Shown one piece after another: positions 24,716 to 32,734 of a stretch of 34,732 bases of DNA. The notes under the pieces are model-generated. The model was not told the DNA's origin, searched no databases, and was given only the letters and a program-made list of their open reading frames with translations. The first letter of the stretch is position 1. Every line of letters begins with the position of its first letter. The stretch is from an uncultured Geobacter sp. (lineage in GTDB: Bacteria > Desulfobacterota > Desulfuromonadia > Geobacterales > Geobacteraceae). The stretch is from contig CALABV010000024.1 of assembly GCA_937886325.1 (NCBI GenBank), positions 1-34,732 of the forward strand, read 5' to 3'. Position numbers and translations under genes: made by a program.

Positions 24716-26758
24716 ATGGAACAGTACGCAGTAGTATTCGCCCTGGCATGTGCCGTGGCGGCGGTTGTCTATGGCCTTGCATCGGCCAAATGGATCTTGA
24801 CTCTCCCCCAGGGGAGTGACCGCATGAAGCAGATCGCAGCCGCAGTCCAGGAAGGCGCGGGCGCCTACATGAAGCGCCAGTATTCTATCATCGCCATCGT
24901 GGGCGTGGCCATGTTCGCCCTCCTCTTCTTCACGCTCGGCTGGAAAACTGCCGTCGGTTTTGCCGTCGGCGCCCTGTTCTCCGGCCTAACCGGTTTCATC
25001 GGCATGTTCGTTTCGGTCCGCGCCAACATCCGGACCGCTGAAGCGGCCAAGTCAGGCATTCACAAGGCGCTCAACGTGGCTTTCCGGGGCGGCGCCATAA
25101 CCGGGATGCTGGTTGTCGGCCTGGGACTTCTGGGCGTTGCCGGCTACTACATGCTCCTGCAGCAGATTATGCCCGGCGCTCCGGTGAAAGACATTGTGAG
25201 CCAACTGGTGGGTCTCGGCTTCGGCGGCTCCCTCATCTCCATCTTCGCACGTCTCGGCGGCGGTATCTTTACCAAGGGCGCTGACGTCGGCGCCGACCTG
25301 GTGGGCAAGGTTGAAGCCGGCATCCCTGAAGACGACCCGAGAAACCCTGCCGTCATCGCCGATAACGTGGGCGACAACGTCGGCGACTGCGCGGGCATGG
25401 CAGCCGACCTCTTCGAAACGTACGCCGTTACCCTGATAGCCGCCATGCTGCTGGGCGCCATCGCCTTCAACAACTTCGCGGGCGCGGTCAGCTACCCTCT
25501 GATCCTGGGCGGCATCTCCATCATCGCCTCCATCATCGGCACCTTCTTCGTCAAACTCGGCGGTAATCAGAAGATCATGGGCGCCCTCTACAAGGGACTC
25601 ATCGCATCCGGAGTTCTCGCCTGCATCGCCTTCTACTTCGTCACGGTGCAGATGTTCCCGGCAGGCAACCCGACAGGGTACAGCGCCATGAATATCTTCA
25701 TCTCCGCCATCGTCGGCCTGGTGGTCACCGGCGCCATCTTCTGGATCACCGAATACTACACCGCCACCGAATACGGTCCGGTGAAGCATATCGCCGAGGC
25801 ATCAACCACCGGTCACGCCACCAACATCATTGCCGGACTCGGCGTATCCATGAAAGCCACCGCTGCTCCGGTCATCGTCATCTCCGCGGGCATCATCGTC
25901 GCATTCACCTGCGCCGGCGTCTACGGCATCGCCATCGCAGCAGTTTCCATGCTCTCCCTGACCGGCATCGTCGTAGCCATGGACGCCTACGGCCCCATCA
26001 CCGACAACGCGGGCGGCATCGCGGAGATGGCGGAACTGGACGATTCGGTCCGCGCCGTTACCGACCCCCTGGACGCAGTGGGCAACACCACCAAGGCCGT
26101 TACCAAGGGCTATGCCATCGGCTCCGCCGGTCTGGCCGCGGTCATTCTCTTCACCTCCTACGTGGATGAACTGAAACTGGCCGGACAGTCCATCGAATTC
26201 TCACTCTCCGACCCCTACATCATCGTCGGCCTGTTCATCGGCGGCCTCCTCCCCTACTACTTCGCGGCCCTCTGCATGGAAGCGGTCGGCAAGGCGGGCG
26301 GCTCCGTGGTCACCGAAGTGCGTCGCCAGTTCCGCGAAATCAAAGGCATCATGGAAGGGACCGGCAAGCCCGACTACGCCGCATGTGTCGACATCGTCAC
26401 CAAGTCGGCCCTCAAGGAAATGGTCATTCCCGGCATCATCCCCATCGCGGCGCCGGTCATCGTCGGCTTTACCCTGGGTCCCAAGGCGCTGGGCGGCGTG
26501 ATCGTCGGCACCATCGTTACAGGCATCTTCGTCGCCATCTCCATGACCACCGGCGGCGGCGCATGGGACAACGCCAAGAAGCTCATCGAAGACGGTTTCC
26601 ACGGCGGCAAGGGCGGAGACGCGCACAAGGCCGCGGTAACCGGCGACACCGTCGGCGACCCGTACAAGGACACCGCCGGACCGGCGGTCAACCCGATGAT
26701 CAAGATCATCAACATCGTTTCCCTGCTGATTGTTCCTCTCCTGAACAAGCTGGGGTAA
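24716..26758 (+). CDS. hppA: Membrane-bound proton-translocating pyrophosphatase, K+-independent type
   Basis: Couples hydrolysis of pyrophosphate to proton (possibly Na+) pumping across the cytoplasmic membrane. 680 residues with about 16 transmembrane helices. The pyrophosphate- and Mg-binding acidic motif is intact: DDPRNPAVIADNVGDNVGD (~206-224). A second acidic motif lies near the C-terminus (GDTVGDPYKDTAGPAVNP). Residue 460 is lysine and 463 threonine (GNTTKAVTKG), the signature of the K+-independent subclass, which are H+ pumps in known members. An AAGGAGG lies 8 bases before the ATG. It is the only plus-strand gene in the window and ends at a strong bidirectional terminator. High frequency of C-ending codons suggests strong expression. 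Confidence 0.97.
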   Translation: MEQYAVVFALACAVAAVVYGLASAKWILTLPQGSDRMKQIAAAVQEGAGAYMKRQYSIIAIVGVAMFALLFFTLGWKTAVGFAVGALFSGLTGFIGMFVSVRANIRTAEAAKSGIHKALNVAFRGGAITGMLVVGLGLLGVAGYYMLLQQIMPGAPVKDIVSQLVGLGFGGSLISIFARLGGGIFTKGADVGADLVGKVEAGIPEDDPRNPAVIADNVGDNVGDCAGMAADLFETYAVTLIAAMLLGAIAFNNFAGAVSYPLILGGISIIASIIGTFFVKLGGNQKIMGALYKGLIASGVLACIAFYFVTVQMFPAGNPTGYSAMNIFISAIVGLVVTGAIFWITEYYTATEYGPVKHIAEASTTGHATNIIAGLGVSMKATAAPVIVISAGIIVAFTCAGVYGIAIAAVSMLSLTGIVVAMDAYGPITDNAGGIAEMAELDDSVRAVTDPLDAVGNTTKAVTKGYAIGSAGLAAVILFTSYVDELKLAGQSIEFSLSDPYIIVGLFIGGLLPYYFAALCMEAVGKAGGSVVTEVRRQFREIKGIMEGTGKPDYAACVDIVTKSALKEMVIPGIIPIAAPVIVGFTLGPKALGGVIVGTIVTGIFVAISMTTGGGAWDNAKKLIEDGFHGGKGGDAHKAAVTGDTVGDPYKDTAGPAVNPMIKIINIVSLLIVPLLNKLG

Positions 26759-26775
26759 CGCGTAAATGAAATTCA

Positions 26776-26823
26776 CCACGCAAAAAGGGGGTGCGGCACA
26801 TGCCGCACCCCCTTTTTGCGTGG
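26776..26823. terminator. Bidirectional terminator, 23-bp perfect arms
   Basis: The 23-base arms 26776-26798 and 26801-26823 are perfect inverted repeats around a 2-base centre (hairpin GGC-ACAT-GCC). Both arms contain a five-A/five-T block flanking a GC core (AAAAAGGGGGTGCGGC), so each strand ends with a TTTTT run after the GC stem. It separates convergent hppA and the M50-HlyD gene. Confidence 0.93.
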
Positions 26824-26910
26824 ACACATCAAAACCCGACAACAACGGATGGAGTCACCCGAAGAGAACGATTCACCAACCGAAGCCGGGAGGCAAGAAC
26901 ATGCAGGAAA

Positions 26911-29025
26911 CTACAATCCGCTTTCCCGAACAAGCACCGCGCGGAGGTACCGGAGCATCTCCACCGCCGGAGACTGGCGCGCGGCACGCAGATGGGCAAC
27001 TCCCCGCAACCTGAGGGGCGGGACGATCGCCGGAGAGCAGGTGTCAAGCCGGACCCTGAAACGCGGAGAAAGGGGAACAGCGTCATGGCGCTGATCCGAT
27101 GACGTGGGGATAGGGCCGCCGTGGGAAGATGCCAGTGACAGGTCGTCAAGGGGAGAGAGGTTTACCCTGTCTATCTCGGCTACGCGGCAAGAAAACGCAC
27201 CGTAATCAGAGGCATCGGGAATGAAGCGTGCCTTTGCTCCAACGGAAAGGCGGGGCAGATCCTTCTCCTCCACATAGGCGTCCACCCGGTTGGCGCTCCT
27301 GTCGGCCACGCTCAGCAACCACTCCCGTGACCCCACCCAGGCTCCTTCCATCACGTCTTCGTTGCGATATACCACGGTACCGCCAAAGGGGGCATGAAGC
27401 CGCAGCAGGTCCCTCTCTTCCTTCAGCCCGCCTACCACGCCCGCACTCCCCTCCCACTGCTTCCGCAACACCATTCCCTGCTGCTGCAGTTCCTCATCGA
27501 AGCTTTGCTGGGTCATCTGCCAGTAAGTCACCGACGCGGTAGGAGCCGCCTGGGCAATTTTCGCGTCAATGTCCGGAGAGGTTATTCTCGCCAGCATCTC
27601 CCCTTTTCGTACCTCGGAACTTATGGGGACAGGACCGAAGACCACAAGACCCGGCTGGGGAGATACGATACGCTGTTCACGGACCGCCCCCAGCATTGCG
27701 GGAGCCCGTATCGATCCCTGCCAGGGAGCGAGGAGGAGGACAACCGCCACCAGGGCCAGCAGTCCGGTTCGCAGTGTGGCGACGTTCAGTTTCATATCTG
27801 TTCTCCGTTTCAGCCAGTTTTTGACCTCGCGTGCAATCGGCAGGGCGATGAACCAGACGATCTCCACCGCGAAGAGGATGATGCCGAGTGCCTTGAAAAA
27901 GAAGTGGTACACCAGCAGGGCAATCCCGAAAAAAACAACCAGGCGGTACAGCCAGACCGCGAAGGCAAATATGATGAAAAAACGGCGCATGGCGGGCGAC
28001 ATCTGCTCGGGCGCGGGGTCTTCGAAGCCGAACAACCGCTCCCGCAACCACCACGTCCCGAAGGCAAAGGACCGGGGATGGAGATTGGGTGTGCCCAGAA
28101 TATCCGAAAGGATGAAATAGCCGTCAAATCGCATGAAAGGGCTTGCGTTGACGGCAAGCGTCATGGTCCAGGCGGTGGTGGCAAGAAAGAATGCCGCCGC
28201 CCGCGGAGCGCCGTCTGGAAGAAAGACCCACGCCAAGGTTGCGCAGACCGCCAGCACGGTTTCCGCGAGGATTCCGGAGCTGCTGATAATCAGTCTCTGC
28301 CTTCGCGAGGAGAGCTTCCATGCCTCATTGGTGTCCGTATAGAGCATGGGCGCCATCACCAGAAACGCGATTCCCATGGAAGGGACCCGGCAACCGAAAC
28401 GCCGCGCCGCACAGGCGTGCCCCAGTTCATGGAAGACCTTGGCGCAGGGGATGATCAGGGCAAGGACCAGAAGCGCTCCCGGGGTACGGTAGGTCGTGAA
28501 GGAATGGATGAACTCGTCCCAATGACGCGACAGGAGCAGGAGAGACAGGCCCGCAAGTCCCACCAGAACCATGACGAAGGTGGGAGTAAATAGCGGCTGT
28601 ATCCATGGATCAAGTTTTTCCAGAAGCCGCTGGGGACGAAACAATGGAATCCTGAAAAAGAGGTAATTCTTTACCAGCCAGAGCCACCAGCGCGCCCGGC
28701 TCCTACCCCTTATTTCGAGAATACGAGCGGTATCCTGGGGGGTGGAGGAATCGGTCAGAAAGTGGGCCTGCAGAAAGGGGACCAGAGTGGCCACGTCATC
28801 TTCCGTGACCGTAAGGGTGGTCTCACGGTTAACGGCTTCCGCAACCGCAGCGGGAGTGCCCAGGCGCCAACGGGAAAGCATCTCGAAGGCGGGCCAGGTA
28901 ATGAGGTAGAAACGGTTCGCGGCCGGGTCGTGCAACGACCAGGAAGGAGCGCCGTCACGGCCCGGGGGGGCGGGGTAGAGTCCGATTTCCTGACGCAGGG
29001 GGGGAAGTGCGAACGATTCTACCAT
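26911..29025 (-). CDS. M50 metalloprotease-HlyD fusion with PqqD-like N-terminus
   Basis: A 704-residue three-part membrane protein. Residues ~1-100 resemble a PqqD-like/RiPP-recognition winged-helix (NRFYLITWPAFEMLSRW and the ETTLTVTEDDVATLVPFL region). Residues ~145-400 are a multi-pass site-2-protease (M50, COG1994/YydH-like) domain with zinc-site HELGH at 199-203 and the second ligand motif NASPFMRFDGY at 293-303 (Asp301). A further hydrophobic helix (~420-434) leads to a periplasmic HlyD-type part: lipoyl-like barrel (~441-490), helical hairpin and second lipoyl half (LHAPFGGTVVY). So it combines a probable intramembrane protease with an adaptor that could contact TolC. It starts 7 bases inside the end of the GAF-HlyD gene. 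It is the last gene of the operon. Whether it cleaves the adhesin, or only uses the fold as a translocation scaffold, is unknown. Confidence 0.8.
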   Translation of the reverse strand: MVESFALPPLRQEIGLYPAPPGRDGAPSWSLHDPAANRFYLITWPAFEMLSRWRLGTPAAVAEAVNRETTLTVTEDDVATLVPFLQAHFLTDSSTPQDTARILEIRGRSRARWWLWLVKNYLFFRIPLFRPQRLLEKLDPWIQPLFTPTFVMVLVGLAGLSLLLLSRHWDEFIHSFTTYRTPGALLVLALIIPCAKVFHELGHACAARRFGCRVPSMGIAFLVMAPMLYTDTNEAWKLSSRRQRLIISSSGILAETVLAVCATLAWVFLPDGAPRAAAFFLATTAWTMTLAVNASPFMRFDGYFILSDILGTPNLHPRSFAFGTWWLRERLFGFEDPAPEQMSPAMRRFFIIFAFAVWLYRLVVFFGIALLVYHFFFKALGIILFAVEIVWFIALPIAREVKNWLKRRTDMKLNVATLRTGLLALVAVVLLLAPWQGSIRAPAMLGAVREQRIVSPQPGLVVFGPVPISSEVRKGEMLARITSPDIDAKIAQAAPTASVTYWQMTQQSFDEELQQQGMVLRKQWEGSAGVVGGLKEERDLLRLHAPFGGTVVYRNEDVMEGAWVGSREWLLSVADRSANRVDAYVEEKDLPRLSVGAKARFIPDASDYGAFSCRVAEIDRVNLSPLDDLSLASSHGGPIPTSSDQRHDAVPLSPRFRVRLDTCSPAIVPPLRLRGVAHLRAARQSPAVEMLRYLRAVLVRESGL

Positions 29026-30353
29026 CCAAGCCTCTGTCGGAGAGAGGTCAGAGGGCGACGGAACAGGGCATAGGCGAGAGAAGCCTTTTTCCCGTAAATC
29101 CGGGCCGTTCCGCTCAGGCCGATGCGGGGAAGAGGCAGGGAACCACTGAAGTCGGCTTTCAGGGTGTAGGCGACGATACCGCTCGGCGCGAGTTCGGCGC
29201 GGTACGATGCGCTGCGCAGGATGGCCTCTCGCGGATTTTGGGGGTCGGTCGCGAGATAAAACGTGATGCGGGTACCCGGCTCCAGGGCTATGGCATCGGC
29301 AACGGGCAGCCTTACAAGCAGCTCGACCTTTCCCGGGTCTGCGATGAGCAATACCTTTTCGCCGATGGAGACCCCCCTCCCCACCCAGTCGTTCGGGTCG
29401 TTGAAAACGGCGATCCCGTCACGGGGCGACTTTGCCTCCAGTCGGTGGAGAAGCTGACTGGAGTAGGAAAATTCAACGGCCCGCTCCTCCATCTTTCCCT
29501 GCCGGGGAACCATCTCAGTTTTGCCCCGGTCATCGCTCAACGCGAGAACAGACGCCTGGCGATATTCCTCGGCCGCCACTTCGTATGCCTTGCGGGCGGC
29601 CCCAACCTTTGCGCGCACATTGGTCTTGTCCAACCGGAACAGGAGTTGTCCCGCCTTAACCTGCTCGTTGGGGCGGACCAGGAAAGCATCGATGACACCG
29701 TCCTGGGGAGCTCGGACGAGAAAGGGATCCTTCGGAGTCACCTCAGCAGGCGCCAGTGCGGAGATATGCACCGGCCAGCAGAGCGCGACGATCAGGACAA
29801 CCGGCGCCAGCGCCTTGATTCGCCATCGGCGTACGAGAAGCCGAGCGCGCTCGCACCATGGACGGGTACGGATATGGAAAGCAATACCCTGGCCGAAGAT
29901 GGAGGATAATTCCATCGCAAGGGGGAGTTCCTGTTCGTCCCACGGCTCACCCCGAGCCAACAGGACAAACCCGATCTCCGTGTCGTCGGGCGCCGTGAGA
30001 GGAAGCAGCAGCGCGGCGGCAGGCAGCCATTCGGCCCACTCGTCGGCAATACGCCGCGGGATATCATCCGCGTTAACGGTGCGCGGCTCCTTGCTGAAGG
30101 GAAGGGCGGGAAACAGTTCGGAGAGCCAGTTGAGATAGGGAGAATTCCTCTCGGGGAGTGGAAGACCGGAGATTGCCGCAACCCCCCGCCCCTTCAGCCA
30201 GATGACGGCCTGCCGGTAGGAAAGCAGCTGTTTGGTCTCGTTGACTGCGATAAAAGACGCTTCATCGAGGGAACGGGAGCTCCGCACCCTTCGGGACAGC
30301 TGCAACAGCAGTCCGAAAAACTTAAGATTCCGTTCTTCTGCCCGGTCCGTCAT
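29019..30353 (-). CDS. GAF-like/transmembrane/HlyD fusion protein
   Basis: A 444-residue protein. Residues ~15-160 look like a cytosolic GAF-like sensor domain (LDEASFIAVNETKQLLSYRQ, AALLLPLTAPDDTEIGFVLLAR). A single membrane helix follows at ~181-201 (ALAPVVLIVALCWPVHI), then a HlyD-type periplasmic adaptor: lipoyl-like half (FLVRAPQDGVIDAFLVRPN, ~211-229), a coiled-coil stretch rich in Ala/Glu/Arg (~243-295), second lipoyl half and beta-barrel domain. A cytosolic sensory domain on a membrane fusion protein is uncommon. The ATG at 30353 overlaps the stop of the preceding gene as ATGA, and its own end overlaps the M50 gene by 7 bases. The GAF call is by fold-like pattern, not a firm motif. 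Confidence 0.75.
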   Translation of the reverse strand: MTDRAEERNLKFFGLLLQLSRRVRSSRSLDEASFIAVNETKQLLSYRQAVIWLKGRGVAAISGLPLPERNSPYLNWLSELFPALPFSKEPRTVNADDIPRRIADEWAEWLPAAALLLPLTAPDDTEIGFVLLARGEPWDEQELPLAMELSSIFGQGIAFHIRTRPWCERARLLVRRWRIKALAPVVLIVALCWPVHISALAPAEVTPKDPFLVRAPQDGVIDAFLVRPNEQVKAGQLLFRLDKTNVRAKVGAARKAYEVAAEEYRQASVLALSDDRGKTEMVPRQGKMEERAVEFSYSSQLLHRLEAKSPRDGIAVFNDPNDWVGRGVSIGEKVLLIADPGKVELLVRLPVADAIALEPGTRITFYLATDPQNPREAILRSASYRAELAPSGIVAYTLKADFSGSLPLPRIGLSGTARIYGKKASLAYALFRRPLTSLRQRLGW

Positions 30354-31105
30354 TTTCCTCCCCGAAAACTCGCCCATCCGCTCATTCCCGGCAGCAGCTC
30401 GGGATGTTTCCCCATCACCTCGCCGGCGAGGGTAACCGTGCGGCTCAACGGGTCGATGCGCGCCCCTACCCGGATGACCCGCGCCGGATAGCTCCTCCCT
30501 CCCATTTCCTCAATCTGTACCGAGAAACGGCCCCCCGGCTTCAGCCAGGCAAGCCAGCGGGAAGGAACTATCGTTCGGACCTCCAGGGCCCCGGTTTCCA
30601 TGATATCCATCAGCGGCTTTCCCGGTATCACATACTGATGGGGATCCACGGACAGCTTAGCGACCCTGCCGCCGAACGGCGCCTTCAGATCGCACTTGGA
30701 AACGGATACCCTCATGGCCGTCTCCTCCGCTTCCTTTTCCTTTACCTTTGCCTCGGACTGCTGCAGCTCTAACGTGCTTATGGAGTCCATCTCGGCCAGT
30801 TTCCTGTTCACGTTCAGGGCGTTGCGGGCCGCTTCGGCCTCGGCCTCGGCCTTGCGGAACTGTGACTGCAGGAGAGCGCAGTCAAACCCCACCAGCAGAT
30901 CGCCCTCCTTGAAAGAGTCTCCCTCCCTAAAAGGAAGCTTTTCTATGCGGGCGGAGATCTCGCTGGAGAGCGAGGTCTGCCGTTTCGCCACCAACTGGAT
31001 GCGGGTCCGACCGCCGCCTGCGCCTTCTGCGGCGGCATGGCCGGCTAGGGGCAGGAGAAGGAGCGCCGACAGGAGAATCAACAGATAGCGCGAAACCTGC
31101 ATCAT
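30350..31105 (-). CDS. HlyD/RND-type periplasmic adaptor
   Basis: A 251-residue membrane fusion protein of the short type. It has a signal peptide (MMQVSRYLLILLSALLLLPL, cleaved after about residue 25) rather than a cytosolic domain. A lipoyl-like half lies at ~38-78 (SARIEKLPFREGDSFKEG), an Ala/Glu/Lys-rich coiled-coil hairpin at ~80-135, the second lipoyl half at ~138-165 (KAPFGGRVAKL), then a beta-barrel domain. Such adaptors link inner-membrane exporters to TolC. The ATG overlaps the TolC-like stop, and the end overlaps the GAF-HlyD start by 4 bases. It is the second of three HlyD-type proteins in the operon. Confidence 0.85.
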   Translation of the reverse strand: MMQVSRYLLILLSALLLLPLAGHAAAEGAGGGRTRIQLVAKRQTSLSSEISARIEKLPFREGDSFKEGDLLVGFDCALLQSQFRKAEAEAEAARNALNVNRKLAEMDSISTLELQQSEAKVKEKEAEETAMRVSVSKCDLKAPFGGRVAKLSVDPHQYVIPGKPLMDIMETGALEVRTIVPSRWLAWLKPGGRFSVQIEEMGGRSYPARVIRVGARIDPLSRTVTLAGEVMGKHPELLPGMSGWASFRGGK

Positions 31106-32667
31106 GGCTTCACGCTCGCTGGCGCCGGTTGCGCGTCTGTCGCCGGGGGAACAACGGGAGCGGGTGGGGATGCGGGAGCAGCCGCGACGGCATCATTTCC
31201 GGACACCGGCATCACCGCGGATTGCGCGGGAGGCGCGGAGGTAGGCACACCAAGGGCTTTCTCCTTGTCCGGAGGAATACCGACGGAAACCTGCAACTGG
31301 CCATAGGCATTCTGCAGGGAGGCATAGTTCTGGTAGCGGCGGTAGGCGGTCATAAGAGAATCGACACCAACGCGGATCTCGTTCAGCCTGTTCCGGGCGC
31401 CGGTAATGGTCTCGTTTTTCGCGATACGATAGATCCGTGCATCGAGTTCCTGGATCTGGTCGGAGATCTCATACTGGCGCCTCTTACTGAAATAATCTAG
31501 ATACGCCACGTGAACCTGGGTAAGGACCGCCATGCTGAGGGCCAGGCGGGACATCCTGCTCACCTCCACCTGGGATTTGGCCAGCTTGTACTGGGCGGGA
31601 CCGGTAATAAGGGACATGAGGTTCCACGTTATCCGCGCTCCCCCCTCGATCCAGTTGGGGTAATAGAGGAAGGAGTTGTTATCGAAGTATTTCCCCACGG
31701 TCAGATCAATTCCGGGCAACATACGGGCAATGGCCTTCTTGGTTTCATAGAGGCTGATCCGTTCCTGGAGACGGGCCTCCATCAGTTCGGGACGAAGCTT
31801 AAGTGCCAATGTTTCAAGCGCTTCAAGACTCTCCGGAGGGGCGGGGATCTCCATGGAACTGTCAGCGGCAAGCTCGAACTTCTGCCCAGGCGGCAGATTC
31901 ATGAGCGTGGCCAGCTTCGGCTTCGCCTGACGCAGTTCATCACGGAATGCCTCCACCTGCCTCATTGTCTCCAACAGGGTCTTGCGGTACGTGAGTGTTT
32001 CCAGGGGAGGCCTTAGTTTCTGTCGTTCCATGATCTCGGTATCATCGAGCGCCTTCCGCACATCAACGAGCAACGGTTCCAGCCGCCCTTCCAGCTGCTG
32101 GGCGCCGAGGGCGAGCCAATAGGCATGGCGCACCTGCTGCACCAGGACATGGGTCACCTTGCGTCGCCGTTCGTTCATTATCAACGCCCGGTCCGCCTGC
32201 TGTTTTGCCTGGAAATAGCTGACCCCGAAATCAAGGATGTTCCAGGTGAGCGCGAGGTTCACCGTCGTGTCCCGCTTATCCTGGGAATAGGAAGGCTCCA
32301 GGGATTGTTTGCCGGAAATTATGCTGGTGCTCGACGATGCGTTGAACTTGTCCCGCTCCGCGTATCCGGCGTTAGCCGCCAACCGGGGAAGCATTTCATA
32401 GGAAACCACGTCCAACTGTCGAAGGGCCAGGGCTTCCTCCATCATCTTGAGCCGGTAATCCATGTTATTGGCAAGTGTGCGGCTGATGGCCTCGTCCAGG
32501 GTAATCGGACCCTTGAGGGGCGGCTGGTCCTGATAGATGCGCTTCATATCGTCGCCGATCTGCTCCGCCACCTCGGCATCCGTCAGGGGAACCGTTCTGA
32601 CGGCACATCCGGCCAGGAGCGTGCCCAGTGCCAGACATGCCAGTATCCGTTTTCCGATAGTCGTCAT
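31102..32667 (-). CDS. TolC-family outer-membrane efflux lipoprotein
   Basis: A 521-residue outer-membrane factor. A lipoprotein signal peptide ends in the lipobox LLAGC with cysteine 21, like OprM-type channels. The rest is two repeated helical-barrel halves (DEAISRTLANNMDYRL in the first, KLRPELMEARLQER in the second), the usual OEP duplication, with a Pro/Ala-rich C-terminal tail of ~55 residues. It would form the outer-membrane channel for the adaptors encoded downstream. GAGGAG lies 9 bases before the ATG at 32667. It begins 67 bases after the adhesin stop; a GC-rich hairpin lies in the gap. Confidence 0.9.
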   Translation of the reverse strand: MTTIGKRILACLALGTLLAGCAVRTVPLTDAEVAEQIGDDMKRIYQDQPPLKGPITLDEAISRTLANNMDYRLKMMEEALALRQLDVVSYEMLPRLAANAGYAERDKFNASSSTSIISGKQSLEPSYSQDKRDTTVNLALTWNILDFGVSYFQAKQQADRALIMNERRRKVTHVLVQQVRHAYWLALGAQQLEGRLEPLLVDVRKALDDTEIMERQKLRPPLETLTYRKTLLETMRQVEAFRDELRQAKPKLATLMNLPPGQKFELAADSSMEIPAPPESLEALETLALKLRPELMEARLQERISLYETKKAIARMLPGIDLTVGKYFDNNSFLYYPNWIEGGARITWNLMSLITGPAQYKLAKSQVEVSRMSRLALSMAVLTQVHVAYLDYFSKRRQYEISDQIQELDARIYRIAKNETITGARNRLNEIRVGVDSLMTAYRRYQNYASLQNAYGQLQVSVGIPPDKEKALGVPTSAPPAQSAVMPVSGNDAVAAAPASPPAPVVPPATDAQPAPASVKP

Positions 32668-32710
32668 GCAAAAGTTCTCCTCGTAATGAGTATAGTCGGT
32701 ATCCCGACGG

Positions 32711-32725
32711 CGCGGCAAAGCCGCG
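32711..32725 (-). promoter_or_regulatory. GC-rich hairpin between adhesin and TolC-like gene
   Basis: CGCGGC (32711-32716) and GCCGCG (32720-32725) form a 6-bp stem with a 3-base loop, 44 bases before the TolC-like start and without a T-run. It may dampen read-through so that the exporter is made in different amount from the adhesin, or be a processing site. Confidence 0.4.
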
Positions 32726-32734
32726 GCCGGTCCA

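Noticed and set aside
25052..25789. Minus-strand open frame opposite hppA
   Set aside because: Low-complexity acidic translation antisense to hppA.
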